From: Eutypella sp. D-1 | Lineage: Eukaryota; Ascomycota; Sordariomycetes; Xylariales; Diatrypaceae | DNA: 64,000 bases | Assembly: GCA_023313575.1 (NCBI GenBank) | Contig: JAJTTP010000015.1 | Span: 868,001-932,000, forward strand | Direction of reading: 5' to 3' | Shown: positions 24,963 to 36,825 of the stretch, piece by piece | Layout: every line of letters starts with the position of its first letter | How positions within the stretch are numbered: the stretch's first letter is position 1 | The notes under the pieces: generated by a model | What the model was told of the DNA's origin: nothing | The model's input: the letters and a program-made list of their open reading frames with translations, nothing else | The model's database searches: none | Position numbers and translations under genes: made by a program

Positions 24963-27412
24963 TCACTTCCGCAGCATCCCGACCCGCATATGCCCCTTGC
25001 CGCCGCGGTTGGCGCGGAGGTAGTACGGGATGAGGACGAGCTCGTGTTTCTCCTCGGGACCCGGCGCCCTACTCCTACCACCTTGATCCTGGACGTTTAG
25101 GTCGAGGCCGGGCTGGGCGCCGGGGTCCTTGTCGCGCCAGGCGTCGAGGTCGCGGACCCAGGCGTCGCAGCGGAGCGCGACGTAGCGTTCCTCCGCCAGC
25201 GGCACCTCCCCCTCCTCCTTCAGCATCCCTTCTTCCTCTTCAACCTCGCCCTTGACGACGCGCCCGTCCTCGCCGACGCGCCTCCAGACGCCGCAGCGGG
25301 GGACGGGGGCGGGGACGGCGATGCGGGCGGAGGGGTCCTCGCGGACCGGCGACGAGGGGTCGAGGACGACGTCGCGGAAGTGCGGCGGCGCCCACGGGTT
25401 ATCAACGTCCTCGGCGCAGTAGACCAGCGGGCCCCGCGCTAGCGCCACCGTCCGCTGTCCCGTGTACGGGTGCGGCGCCACGTGGCGCGGCCGGAACCCG
25501 CCTACGCGCAGCGTGAAGGCTGCGGGGGAACCACTCTGGGCTGAGAAGGTCGTGCTGGTGTAGGATGCTGGTAGTGTCAGGTAGCCCTTGTGCGGTTTCG
25601 TGCCTGATGGGGCGGGAGGGTTGAGCTGTATGTGCGTTGGGTTCTTGTCAGTTGCTTGTTCTTGGATGTGATGTAAAGAAAACGGTTGACTTAGTTTGGG
25701 GGGTAGGAGGCCGGCGGAAGGCAAAAAATGTATATTGAACATGCAAGAAAGCGTGGAAACATACCGTGTATTCTCCCTTAGACCAGCCGGGGATTCGCAG
25801 CCGAATCGTCGTGTTGACCCCGGCGGGCGCATTCAAAGTGAACGAGACGGTCCCGTTCCAGGGCCAGTTGGAGCGCTGCTCGAGCGAGACGGTGCGGCCC
25901 TTCGGTGTCTCGAACGTGACGACGGCCGTCGTATACAGGTGAACGTTGACGTAGACTTCCTCCTCCTCCTGCTCCTTCTTGCTACTCACAGTACCGTAGT
26001 CCCAGAGGTAGCCGCCGAGACTGCCGAACAGGCGCAGGAGGTTCGGGGGGCAGCAGGAGACCTCGAACCAGTCCTCGCGGCGGCTGGGTTGGGCGTCGGA
26101 GCTGGCGAGCTGGTTGACGTATGTGAAGGCGGCGCCGTCGAGGCTGTTGGAAGTCATGACGTTGTTGTAGAGGCAGAGCTCGAGGACGTCGGCGTAGCGG
26201 GCGTCGAGGTCGAGGTGCAGCAGCCGCTCCGCCAGCAGTATCACCCCGATCGACGCGCACGTCTCCCCGTAGCACCCGCCCTCGTCCGTCCCCTGCGGCA
26301 GAAAGTAGTCGATGCCGAACCCCTCCCACCCCCACATCGCCCCGATGCCCCCGGTCAGATACATCTTCTTGTCCACCATGTTGTCCCAGAGCCGGGTCAC
26401 CGCTTCGAAGTACTTGGATTTCTTCTCCTTTGCCTGGCTGCCGTCGTCGTCGTCGAAGGCCCGGATGCCTGCCTCGTCGAAGTGCAGCAGGTTTGCCACG
26501 CCGGTGAGGAGGTACATGGCGCGGACGGCGTGGCCCTCGATGGTCTGCTGCTCGAGGATGGGGGCGTGGGACTGGCAGTACCAGTAGGCGTGGGCGGTGG
26601 GGTAGGCGTCGGGGCGCTTCCAGGGGGCTTCGCGGCGGCGGCGGGCCTCCCAGTCGTAGAAGTGCAGGCCGTCCTGGCCGCGGGGGTTGCCGCGCTCCTC
26701 GATGAAGTACCGCGCGAGCTCGTACGCGTCCTGGCTGCCCGTCTCGGCGTGCAGCCGCAGCAGCGCCAGCTCGATCTCCGGGTGTCCCGGGTACGCGTGC
26801 AGCTTGCCCTCCTCCGGCCCGATCACCGTTCGGATATGCCGCACGTACCGCTCCACCACGTCGATCAGCAGATCCGTCTTGTAGTACTGGCGGTGTGCTA
26901 TGGCGGCCTCGATCAGGTGACCAGCGTTGTAACTTATCAAACTGTCAGTTTTCTGATGACTAGAACTGCTCAACTCGGGGCAGGAGGGAGGGAGGGAGGG
27001 CTCACAGCTCATGCTGGTCGCGGATATCAGTCCATCTCTCGCCGGGCTTGACGACGGAGAAGTAGACGTTGAGATAACCGTCGTCGTGCTGGGCATCACG
27101 GATGAGGAGGGCGAGCTCGCGGACGGCGGCGTCGACCGCGGGGTCGTAGGCGTCGGCGAGGAGGTAGCAGGCGCCCTCGATCCATTTCGCGACGTCGCTG
27201 TCCCAGAAGACGGGGGCCGGGCACGGCCACTTGGTGCGGTGCTCGTCGTACACGGGCTGCCACTCGAGGTCGAAGCAGTCGTACCGCCCCGTCTCCCGCA
27301 GTTGCCGCAGCTGCGCCCGCGCGCCCACCCGGGCAAACGTCCGCCGCCGCGCCCGCAGCACCGACGGCCCGTGGAACTGCGTCTGCGTGAAGGTAGACTG
27401 TGGATGGGACAT
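24963..27412 (-). CDS. GH127 family glycoside hydrolase (beta-L-arabinofuranosidase type)
   Basis: Exons 27412-27006, 26932-25765 and 25625-24963 encode 745 residues. GH127 (former DUF1680) enzymes, typified by HypBA1, release beta-L-arabinofuranose using a Zn-bound cysteine nucleophile. The key residues are visible: GETCASIG (Glu 359, Cys 361) and SCCPPN (Cys 429, Cys 430) fit the Zn ligands and nucleophile of HypBA1, and Glu 339 in GWEGF is a candidate acid/base. Conserved HxLYNAGH-like and GGIGAMWGWE segments support the fold. There is no signal peptide, so the enzyme is probably intracellular, acting on imported oligosaccharides. The C-terminal part contains a Glu-rich insert near residue 650. 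Intron 1 uses donor GTGAGC and a GATAAG acceptor; intron 2 uses GTATGT. Substrate specificity within the family is not certain. Confidence 0.92.
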
Positions 27413-29817
27413 CTTTTTTCTTGTCCCCCTTTCCTTTCAACTTCGTGGTCTTGCTTTCCTCCTTGTCGCTTTGCGACCCCGGGTACCGTTCTTAGTTGTT
27501 CTGCTTAACCGCAAGTGACCACAGTATACCCCAGGTTCCTCTATCGCCCCTTCGCTTCCTCGAAAATATATATGTAATTAAGTAGGCACGCGGATACTAA
27601 AGGTGGTGAGAACACTTATAAAGAATAAACACCAATCAAACAAAGTGTATTAAGACAGGAAACACGCCGGGCTAAGTACAAGTATGTATTCCCAGACATG
27701 TAGATAATGAGATGGCTGAGTTGTAAGATGGAAGGAAGTTAGGCACAAGCATCCGCCCGCGAATCAGCTAAATCACGATAATATCCAGCCTAGTTTATAC
27801 GACGTTCAAAGGTGTAAGTAGTATTGGATTTTCATGTGAATGTTGAGAAAGAAAAAGGAGGGATGGACCAGAACTCTCCAGGGCTATACTACTTGTATGT
27901 ACCTATGGATGTACGTATGTACGGATCTACATCGTGGTCAAAGTTCCCCGGGACCCGTCCGCGGGGCGCTCCCTGTCACCTGGACACCTGACTGAGACGC
28001 TTAATTCCGTAGTTCCGATCGATGGTACTTATAGCCAAATATGCCCAGGTATAAGGTGGTACAGTAGATAACATACATTGATCCCCATCCATATCCATAA
28101 CTATAGGTATAATATAGTACAATTAGAGTATGCGAGTATTTACTTGAGTATATTAGGTATATGTATAATAGACTGGCTCAGATTACCTGGGCGTGCGTAC
28201 TAAGGTAGTCTACCACTACGAAAGCACGCTATACATCTTAAGTATGGTATAATATTTCCTGAGTGCTAACTGCATTGCAACTAGTAATTCACGATACTTA
28301 TCCGTATACCTGCCTACAGTACCTTTAAAACAGGCAGAGAAGAAGCGGAACTCTGCAGCCCTCAGCCCGCCTGCCCGCCCCCTGCCTACAGTAGCATGGA
28401 TTAGTTAGCTCACAGCCTCTGCTATCATATACTTACTTAGGTACTCGTAGCAAGTAGGCACTTTAGGTAGGTATGGATAGGTATAGTTATGGCATAAGGT
28501 GCTTACATCTGCTATATACTAATGTAATAAGTATATAGCTGTAAGGTGCCGCCCACCCTATTCGGTATCTGCCAGCACTTAACAATGGATATCCATGTAA
28601 TGAAGCAAAGTACCTTGGTAAACACGAGACGAGCAACAGGACCAGGTATACATAATAACCTCCGTGGTTCAGTTACTTTGGCATCCAACAACGTCCATGT
28701 AGGGCATCCTTAAGCTAAGTACACAAGCCAGCCAGTTAGCTATGGTAACTCGTGCTGTCCTCGTGTAAGGCTGAATTTATACTACCATGTTATACCTACT
28801 TATGCAAGTATAGATATCCAGATACCTACGGTAGGTTTTATAGGTGGTGTTACGTTATGAGTTTAACCAAATTACCAGCTTCCGTCGGTACTTAAATGTA
28901 GAGCTTCTCGCTCTTCCTGTTTTATGCTGTAGTTAGTTAGTCGATGCTTAACCTTTATTTTTTACCGATTACAGCGTAGAGGACCAGTATTTACAACCCC
29001 CGTCCGTCCATGTTATATCGTACTCCTATGGTAGCAGACATACCGAGGCAATAATTCATGACGGGACGTGAACAGGTAGGGGCGTTGTCATCGTCGTTTT
29101 TGCCATATTCCATTGCCAGACAAAATCAATAGCATCATTCAGCAGTAGAAAAGTAGGTAAAAGGTAGGTAGGTACGTATGTTTTTAATAAAAAAAACAAC
29201 AACAGCGTGTTTGCATGTTCCATGTTTGCATGTACTACGACGTCCCCATCCTGTCCGTCTCGTCTCCCTTATTTACCTTACCGCCCCCTCCCCCCTTTTC
29301 TCCCTGGGGTCAAAACAAGAACACCGCGGAAGAACACACGCAGAAACATAACGCAAATGAACGCGAACGTTTCTCTCTCTCCTCCTCTAAGGATCCTCCA
29401 AACCCGGCAGTAAGCGAAATCCTGTAGGTACGGTTACGATATGGTACGATTCTTAAACTAAACATTCCCCCCCCCCCCACCTTGCTCTTGTCTCGGTTCT
29501 AGGCATAGCAGCAGCCGCAGCAGCAGTAGTAGTAGAGCAGAAACCAGAGCCCCAGTCCTCCTACCAAACTTTAATTAACAAAATCACTGACTGCAAACCG
29601 AAGTTCTCTTTTCTTCCATGCCCGCAAAAGCCAGGCCAGGTTTAACCAACCGCAAAACCCCCCCCCCAAAGCGCGTTCAGTCGTCCGGAATGTGGAAACG
29701 AGAGAAAGGGAGAGGATATGGAGAGAGAGTGTGTGAAAGCTGAGTGGCCCCGCGCGTCGCCCGGAGGAAGAGGGAGAGGGAGGAGGCTCGGCCTTATCGT
29801 CGGAAGACGTCGGTTCC
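27413..29817. other. AT-rich intergenic region
   Basis: The left end is the GH127 promoter. From about 27550 to 29200 the DNA is AT-rich with many TA-rich words and no open frame of note. A 12-C run lies at 29467-29478. The last few hundred bases are 3' of the NOT3/5 gene. Confidence 0.6.
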
Positions 29818-32172
29818 CTATACGTCATCCTCTAAGAAGCGGTAGTGGAACTGGAATTCCGCCTTCCTACGGTTCATCCTGTTCCAAAATGTGTCAGCCG
29901 AAAAAAGGTCCCACTAAGGTGCGACTCCAGAGATATAGCAAGCCCTGATGGTATGTACGGCCAAGGCGAGGCGTCCGCGAGTCCTGGTAAACAGAAGGGC
30001 GGAGAGAGCACCTCGGCGACTACCTGGGAGAAGAAAGAAGAGAGGAAAGTAAAAGAGAAAGGTAGAAACGCGCATGGCGCACAACCCAGTAAACTAACTC
30101 ACCATGTCGACTCGTAATCAAAGAAACGATACGTCCCCTTTTCAAACTCCTCGGTAATCTGCTTGGGCTCCTCGTGCCGCTGGAACCACGTCTGGTACTG
30201 CTTGTGGAACCGCCAGCTCTGGTCCTTCAGCGCCTTCGCCGCCAGATACTGCTGGTACGTGCCCTGCTTGTAGTAGAATACGTAGAACAGAGTATCCGGT
30301 TCTATCCGCGCGTAAAGCCGGGGGTCGTCGAAAATCGGCAGGGGCTCCTGGGGATACCCGGCGACCGATGGCGTCGGTACCTCGGGACGGTACGTCCGTC
30401 GGGGTTCTGAATCGAAGCTGTCCATCATGTTGAGGTTGGCCTGCGAGGCCGCAAGCATCCGTAGGTGTGAAGGCGTGTTGATCTGGGCCGGGCGTTTCCT
30501 GGTCGTCTCGAAGGATTCTACGAGATCCTGCAGAGAAGCAGGGAGGTGGTAGATAGACTCTTCCTCCTTGTCCTGGTCCTCCGTTGTCTTGGTTCCGTTC
30601 GAGATGCCGTTTTGGGGTGGGGCTGCTCCCTCATCAGCATCAGCAACCTTCGAAGGGCCTGGACGTGGTTCACCTCTGGACGATTCTCCTGTCTCGCTCG
30701 CCGCCGGGGCCGTCGTACTTGCAGCCGCAGCCGCAGCCGCCGCCCTGCTCGCCGCCTTGCCTTTGCCCGAGTCCTTCTTCGTTGGGGGTGCCGGTGATGG
30801 GCTTGGGACACTCGTCGGCGCCTCGATGGGCCTGGGCTCCTGCGTACTCGATATTCCGGGTTTCGGTTCTGAGGGGGCGGGCTGTATCGAGGACGTAGCC
30901 GGCGAATTCGCGGCGCTTGATCTTGACTGTCCAGCGGGAGGTAATGGAGAGATGCCGCTGGCCGATAACGAGCCGGGAGGTGGGGGAAGTGGCGCTATCC
31001 CTACGTTGTTCTTGTCGCTCGCGGCGGCCGCGGCGGCAGCCGATGCATACTTCAGTCCCTCCCCGGCAGGTCGCGTGGGCAGGGAGGCGGGTTTCATGCC
31101 GTTATTGGCGGTGCTATTATTGGTAGCAGTGGCTAATGGAGTGTGCAGTGTGGCCAGCGTCGGTAAGGGAGACTTGAGCTGGGTTGAAGGCCGACGACCT
31201 GCGGCTGCGGCGTTCTCCACGGCAGCCCTCGCCTTGCCGGGTAAGCTGCTGGCCCGCGGCTCTGCCTCCGGGACCTCCTCTTGCACGGATTGGGTGTCTT
31301 GCGACGATACGCGGTCGTTCTCCTGGGCCATGCCGAAAGCGTCCTCCTCGTCCTGGAGGTTGAGGTCGTCGTATAGTTCGTCGTCATCCATGAAGTCGTC
31401 CTGCATGCCCTCGGCGACATAGTACTTGATGCTCTCCTCGATATCGGTGACCTGGTCAGGCTCGACGCCGCCGTTTTCGAGGGAGCGCCGGATAAGTTCG
31501 AGCTTCGCTTGATGCCATTTATGTTTCTCTATAATGGCCTCGATGGCGTTTATTCGGTCGGCCTTGACGCTCTGGTTCTTGCCCTTCTTCATGGTGGCCT
31601 GTATGGATTCGCTCTCGGCCTCGAGGGTCTCGATCTGTTGTTCGAGCTCGTCGACGACACTACTGAGGAATTCGCTGGCCTCTACCTTCGCCTTTTCCTT
31701 AGGATCGAGCTTGGCGGCGGCAGATAAGCCTTCTTTGGAGTAGGCCTTGGTCTTCATGGCTTTCTCGACGGCTTTGAACCGTTCCATTTGCTGGAGGCAG
31801 ATAGAGGGATCAGAACGACAAGCTTCTTTCTACAATGCCAGGGAGAATTGGGAAACGTAGACACGATACACGATACGCGATACACAATCACACATCGTAC
31901 AGAGCACATAGACTCACAGTTTCTATCAGCTTCCGCTTGTCCATAAGCGGAGCCTTGTCCTTGATGTCATTGCTGGCAGCCCATGTCTTTATCTGATCGC
32001 GTAACCGTTGAAGTTTCTTGATCTCGCGCTTGAGGTTGTCCTCCAGCTTTTCCTTTTGTGAGACATTATTTGACTGCTCGATCTTTTCGTAGATGGACTC
32101 GAATTCCTGGACGCCCTCGTCGACCTTCTTGAAGCACTTATCGACTTCCTGCTGTAACTTCCGTGCCGCCAT
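29818..32172 (-). CDS. NOT3: CCR4-NOT complex subunit NOT3/NOT5
   Basis: Exons 32172-31918, 31790-30103 and 29878-29818 encode 667 residues. NOT3/5 is a core subunit of the CCR4-NOT deadenylase, which shortens mRNA poly(A) tails and regulates transcription. Residues 1 to about 235 form the Not3 N-terminal coiled-coil domain (start [20 protein letters not shown]). The middle, about 250-520, is Pro/Ser/Ala-rich and low in complexity. From about residue 540 the NOT2/3/5 box follows ([20 protein letters not shown]). The final coding exon is only 61 bases and completes the box: FDYESTW is joined across the splice to [10 protein letters not shown] and the acidic end LEDDV. Intron 1 uses donor GTGAGT and rejoins IET to QMERF. 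The length is within the usual fungal range. The short last exon is easy to miss, since the frame reads into a stop inside the intron. Confidence 0.95.
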
Positions 32173-35015
32173 GATGGGCTATGTGCACTCGAGGAGGAGG
32201 GGGTGGAGGGGGTAGAGGGGGTGGAGGAAGAGGAGGGAGAGGAGGGACAAGAGGGAGCCTGAGTAAGGGCCAGAGATGGGGCGCAAAGGATGTGCGCGGG
32301 GTACAAGGTGAAATTAGATCGAGTTTCGGGCAGTTGCCTGATGATATGTGCTGGCATCGGACCAGACGTCGGTAGATAAAGGATAAGTTGAGTTGAGTTG
32401 AGTTGAGATGGTAGATAGGTAGGTCGGAAGTCGTGGTGGGTGGTAGTAGTAGTTGTAGTAGTAGTAGTAGGTGGCGGGTGGCGTACGATAGGTGACGACG
32501 ATCGATCGGTCAAGGTGAGGCTCGTGAAGTCCAGCAACACAATATCACGATATCAACGATATCGATATCGATATCACGCAAAGCAAGTCGAAAGTATAAA
32601 TAATGGATAACTACTAAATCCCCAATCGAGCCCGTCCCGTTGATAGATAGATAGATAGACAGAAGACTATCTAAAGGTGAGGTGAAGGATGCTTGTTCCA
32701 AGTAGCCAAATTCGGGTTGTGAAGAGGAACATGTAAGGGCGGTCGCATATAAGCTGGCTGATTCACATTTGGTTGGTAGTTATTAGTTTTTCGGTATTGG
32801 TTTTTGGTAAGTAGTACGTAGGTAGGTATTATTTGTATTATTTAAGGCTACTTAAACTTCCGTACTTTCTTTCTATCGAAGGTTCCAAGTTGGATTACTT
32901 ACAATCTAGAAATACCTAAGTAATTACTTGATTAGTCTAGAGGTCCCCTCAGGGCTGAATCTAACTGGAACCCACCAAGCCTACCTTACTTGGAGTAACT
33001 CAGGCATAGGCATGTACCTAGGTAGTACCTTGTAGCCTAGAAGGTTACATAGAAGGTCCAAGGTTAATTCTGCTTTGGTAGTTATTTATTTTCCCTTCTA
33101 TGGATATTTTTGTGCTTTCCCACAATTGGTGGAGGGCAGCTATCTAGGGGCCTATCGTATGTACATATCAGTATGTACATACAGGTAAGTATCAGTAACC
33201 TCCGGGTTGTGCCATGTTGCTAGTGGTAACAGTGGTAACTTACCTATCTAGGTAAGTATACAGGTACACACTACTACCAATTACTATTCAGGTAGCGTAA
33301 CACCTTCACTGGATGTCGTTGTTGATGTTGTTGTTGCAGGAGAGCAAACGAAGCAAAACAGTAGTACGTAGTAAGTGAACAGTGATCGACAACTGTTCTG
33401 CATTATGCATGGATAAGGGCCAAGGGAGTGAGCAGAAAATTTAATCTTTTCAAAAAAGAATTAAAATTTCTCTGGTTTACTCTGAGACACAGTCAAGAAT
33501 CGTTTGTAAAGGGGCCGGGTGGGCTGAGCGAAGGGGGCATGTATGTATGTACACCTATGTAGGCAATGATGGCAAGGATGGTAAGTGATGTTGGTGGCAG
33601 GTAATAGATTATACCAAAAGGAATGGATTCCACACATAATGTAAATGGACACAATGTTAAGTTACTTATCAGCCTTTTAGAGGGAGGGGACGAGAATTCA
33701 ATTGCTACGTTCTGCTCTGGTCCGGTCTGTCTGCCTTTCCATCCGGTTGCCTATAGGCTCCCTTACCTGCGCACCGGGTTACATTCACGTTCCGGAGGTT
33801 GCAACTTCGACCAATATCGTAGGCTGACGAGGCATTGTTAATGACTCTAGAAGCGCCCAGCTTGTGTGTCAATGTATATACCCGCAGTCTGCCCAGCAAC
33901 CTTGGAATGGTAGCTCTTGTCCAGCATAATCCACCTAGTAGAAGTCCATGCAAGAAAAAGATCGGGAATATTTTAAAGACGTCCATATGCATGTAACTAT
34001 CTTGCTCTGTACAAATTTCTATGTGAAGATTCCACAGTTCAAAAGAGACTCTTAAAAGGGGGCTGGCACATGCATATACACATATGTATACATCCATAGC
34101 CATAAGTGATATCGGATAGGGGCAACAGGGCTTGCAGGGACGCTAGATAGCCCTCTATGACGCGGATCTTGTAGGACTTCCATTTGTCTGTGGTTAAGTG
34201 GTAGTTTCTTTTCGGTTCTTGTCTTACGTCTATCCATAGACGGCATGTCACCTACCAGGTCGAGGTATGTAGGGATACAACGAGCCTATAGCCTATAGGC
34301 ATGGACACATCCAATGGATTGTATTAATACTCAGGCACTCCCATTTCCCATCTCCCCACATACAAAAAACGTTTGGGTAATTATCGTAACTTACTCGAGT
34401 GAGCACCTCAAGGTTTGCTCCAAGTCGTGCTCCAAGTTTTCACACCAAGATCCTTGTCATGGTCTTATCGGTTCTCTAAGAAGATAGATCGTCAGCTATC
34501 AACATAGGGCCCCTAATATTCGATGGAGATAACAACTTCTAGAATGTCTGAACCATCTCTAGTCGGTTACCCAGCCGGCAGTGTGTGGTGTAGTTTGCTT
34601 TAGTGAAAGCAAGCTTAGTGTTCACTTCCAGACCAAGTTCCAGGTGATATCCATAAAAGGGGCCCAATGAGAGGGGAAAGATAAAAAACTGCAGCAACGT
34701 CTGTCCAGACACCTGGCAGCCAACTGTCCCGTTTGCCGTTGCTGATGTTGCTCCAACGCTTCTCAGATGTATTGCGGCCGGGCATTCAGATTGGTCATCG
34801 TGGACAGAATAGATAGATACGTGTCAGTGTAGGAAATGCCCCCTGGTGTGTCAACCAAAGTAACCCCCTAAAGAACTTAAACCGGGCGGTGTCACAAGCC
34901 CCCCCTTTTCCCTGTGTGTTCCAGCCTAAGGAGAGACAGTAGCAGCGAACGTCACCCCCTCCCCCTTCCCCCTTTCTGCAAGTCCGTGCCGCTCCATACA
35001 TCCAACCAACCCAAC
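32173..35015. other. Intergenic region between divergent genes (NOT3/5 and DTD1)
   Basis: The left 400 bases are the NOT3/5 leader and promoter, rich in GGA/GGT repeats (32190-32270), GAGTT repeats (32386-32405) and GTA repeats (32445-32472). GATATC-type repeats occur near 32547-32577. Motifs of ACCTAGGT type lie near 33017 and 33240-33255. No gene is recognised; a 132-codon minus-strand frame at 33705-34103 lacks family features. Confidence 0.55.
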
Positions 35016-36087
35016 ATGAAAGGTCAGTGGGACCTCCTAGTCTCCGTCTACTTACTTAGAGCCACGCCTGACCTAACTGCTAACACACACAATCAGCGAT
35101 ACTGCAGCGCGTGCTGTCGGCGTCGGTGACGGTGGAGAGGGAGGTGGTGTCGTCTATCGGGAAGGGGGTGCTGGTGTTCGCCGCCGTGGCCCCCGGCGAC
35201 ACCGAGAAGGACGCCGACTCCCTCGCCGCCAAGGTCCTCAAGATGAAGCTCTGGGACGACGACGCGGGAGGCAGGGTACGTAATTATATTCATATGTTGT
35301 GCTTGGTTGTGTGTGTTTTGTTTCGTGCATACGCGCATAGTTAGCTGCTGTGTGTGCAGACATGGCAATGGTTGTGTAGAGGGAGGGGACGTTGAGCATG
35401 CAGAAAGAAAAAGGGTAGACGGAGAAGAAAATGCGTATGATCTACCAGTACTGACACAAACCCCGCCATTCCCTGTCCCCGGATCTAGTGGAAGCAGAGC
35501 GTCCAAGATATCAACGGCGAGGTTCTCTGCGGTATGTCCCCTTTCCGCCTTTTCCCCCAATCAACCAAACCAATCAAGCCAATAAATCCGCTAACACCCT
35601 CCAAACAGTGTCGCAGTTCACGCTCCTAGCGTCAACAAAGAAGGGCAACAAGCCGGACTTCCACGGCGCGGCCGGCGGCGAGGAGGCGCGGCGGCTGTAC
35701 GAGCACTTCGTGTCGCGGGTGCGGGCGGGCTATACCCCGGCCACGGCAGCCGCCGCTGCAGACGACCGTGTCAAGGACGGCGTCTTCCAGGCCATGATGG
35801 AGGTCGCGCTCGTTAACGATGGACCGGTGAGTTGGATTTTTCTCTCCTTCATATATCTTCGCCATCTTCTGGAGGTTGAGGAGATATATGGTATGGTATG
35901 GTATGGTATGGTGTGCCATGGTACAATATGCTAACAGACACCACCGGGTCAAAAGGTCACGTTGGAGATCTCGACAGGAGGCAGTAGCGGCCAGAAGCAG
36001 CCCCCTCCTGCAGCTTCCGGAGCCGGTGCCGGTAGCAAGCCCGCGCCGAAAAAGGGGGAGTCGGCCGAGTCGGCCGAGCAGCAGTAG
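35016..36087 (+). CDS. DTD1: D-aminoacyl-tRNA deacylase
   Basis: Five exons, 35016-35022, 35097-35275, 35489-35531, 35609-35826 and 35956-36087, encode 192 residues. The enzyme hydrolyses D-amino acids (and Gly from tRNA-Ala) off mischarged tRNA, a proofreading step of translation. The product begins MKAILQRVLSASVTVE. Both signature motifs are present: SQFTL at residues 78-82 and NDGPVT at 146-151. The first coding exon is only seven bases (ATG AAA G); the splice to CG ATA rebuilds Ala. The last intron falls between Pro and Val of NDGPVT. Branch points of CTAAC type precede several acceptors (35079, 35591, 35929). After the catalytic domain comes a fungal-type disordered tail, rich in Gly, Pro, Lys and Glu and ending AEQQ. 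The intron at 35827-35955 contains a GGTAT pentamer repeat. Confidence 0.95.
35888..35912 (+). repeat. GGTAT pentanucleotide repeat in a DTD1 intron
   Basis: About four to five tandem GGTAT units inside the fourth intron. The same pentamer is repeated at 17203-17225. Confidence 0.85.
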
Positions 36088-36825
36088 ACAGGAGGGGTAG
36101 TGTACATAGGCTAGCGTTCCGGTTTCTTCCACGTTGACATCACCATGTATATAGACAGAGCGCGAAGCATAGAGCTTTGCCACAAGCTACGACACTTCCC
36201 TGCATTTGCGGCATTGATAGATAGCGGATAGCATACGGTCTAGAGAGTGGGCATCGATTGTTTGAAGGAGAGCCGGGGATTGACCTGGATGGCAATGCAC
36301 ACATAAAGATCACTTATTTCGCATAATCCCATTTAGGAGAGCCCTTAGATTTAAAAGCAAAAAGAGAAAAGAGCGGGTATCATTATTATGAGTCTGCATG
36401 CTCGTACAGGCGAGAAAACCAAAAAACAAGAGGAGAGATGCGATACACATGACAAGAAGAGTGATATAAAAGCATGAACGCCTCTGTCTCTCCTTCCCAT
36501 GACCATATCCCCATGCCGAGTGAATGCATTATGTCCCTGCGTGCTTTGTGCAATGATTTCAAAGTGACAAAATGCCGAAGCCGCCCATCACCGCATAAGT
36601 CGTGTCGTGTCCTTGGGTATCGTAAAACCTGGGCCTGGAAAAGACGCGGGCCAAGAAACGTGCGCGGAAAAAAGAAGAGGGAAATAGCAAAACCGCCACC
36701 ACTACTACAAGCCCGCGAAAGAACGATTTATCTTGTCAGAGGGTGTATCAAACTAGTAGTCGTCCGTCCGCGCCGCCCGCCCCCCCCCCCCCCCCCCCCC
36801 CCCCGCAACCCCCCATAACACACAT
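36088..36825. other. Intergenic region between convergent genes (DTD1 and Yippee)
   Basis: This is 3' flanking DNA of both genes. Its main feature is a run of 25 C at 36780-36804, annotated separately. No gene is recognised. Confidence 0.65.
36780..36804 (+). repeat. Poly-C tract of 25 bases
   Basis: An uninterrupted C run beginning 21 bases beyond the stop codon of the minus-strand Yippee gene, so the transcript would carry a poly-G run in its 3' untranslated region. The exact length should be treated with caution because homopolymers are prone to sequencing error. Confidence 0.85.

Noticed and set aside
25696..27051. 451-codon plus-strand frame opposite the GH127 gene
   Set aside because: Antisense shadow; it crosses the introns of the real gene and has repetitive Val/Gly/Glu composition.
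30568..31422. 284-codon plus-strand frame opposite NOT3/5
   Set aside because: Antisense shadow of the Pro/Ser/Ala-rich linker of the real protein.
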